From Bacillota bacterium (GTDB lineage: Bacteria; Bacillota; Sulfobacillia; RBS10-35; JAJYVN01): a DNA stretch of 5,346 nucleotides. Below are positions 5,302-5,346 of this stretch, piece after piece (position 1 is the first letter of the stretch; the number at the start of each line of letters is the position of its first letter). The notes below the pieces were generated by a model. The model was not told where the DNA came from. It saw nothing but the letters and a program-made list of their open reading frames with translations, and made no database searches. The stretch is taken from assembly GCA_021791995.1 (NCBI GenBank), contig JAJYVN010000210.1, positions 1 to 5,346 on the forward strand, written 5' to 3'. The translations under genes and the position numbers were made by a program.

Positions 5302-5346
5302 CTGAGCGAGCTGCTTCCAGAGGTGGAGGGGGCTGGACAGCGGACG

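Noticed and set aside
5071..5346. Leftward frame open from the right edge to 5071
   Set aside because: The translation is Ser/Arg-rich without family resemblance, overlaps the leader of the wall protein, and looks like chance openness in GC-rich DNA.
1..5346. CRISPR array, tRNA, rRNA or riboswitch
   Set aside because: No regularly spaced repeats, cloverleaf or recognisable conserved RNA core was seen on reading both strands.

Overview
The window looks like chromosomal DNA, roughly 60% G+C by eye, from a single-membrane (Gram-positive type) bacterium. The evidence is a surface protein with a complete sortase signal (LPRTG, hydrophobic stretch, Arg-rich tail), two proteins with lipoprotein signal peptides, and strong Shine-Dalgarno leaders. 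A moderately high-GC Bacillota (Alicyclobacillus or Sulfobacillus-like) or an actinobacterium would fit. The sequence alone does not settle which.

Layout: (1) Positions 1-785 hold the tnpA end of an IS607-family insertion sequence, read leftward. TnpA (67-732) is an intact MerR-type helix-turn-helix plus serine recombinase. A candidate promoter lies at its right; the tnpB partner, if present, lies beyond the left edge. (2) 963-1991 (+) encodes a 342-aa secreted lipoprotein with beta-propeller-like strand pairs and a CVRC motif; no specific function is recognised. (3) 1992-2328 is a convergent intergenic gap without a recognisable intrinsic terminator. (4) 2329-3708 (-) encodes a complete ABC-type extracellular solute-binding lipoprotein, probably for a sugar or oligosaccharide, with a Tat-like signal and lipobox. 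No permease or ATPase gene is in view. (5) 3709-4196 is a 488-bp intergenic region. It holds a very strong rho-independent terminator that faces the wrong way (+ strand) for both flanking genes, and a U-less hairpin just after the next gene. (6) 4197-5066 (-) encodes a sortase-anchored wall protein: signal peptide, carbohydrate-binding-like beta-sandwich, Ser/Thr-rich stalk, LPRTG. (7) 5067-5346 is its upstream region, with a G-quadruplex-type run near the right edge.

How the genes may fit together: three exported, surface-attached proteins lie side by side. The solute-binding protein and the wall-anchored protein share the same leader arrangement (ATAT, 9 nt, GGGGGATGAT, 3-4 nt, start codon). 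This suggests coordinated expression and perhaps joint capture of a carbohydrate at the surface; that link is inference. The most unusual structural point is the + strand terminator just beyond the 5' end of the solute-binding-protein gene. It implies a + strand transcript there, either a small RNA or antisense read-through from the convergent lipoprotein gene. No CRISPR array, tRNA or rRNA was seen, and I found no clearly new biological system.
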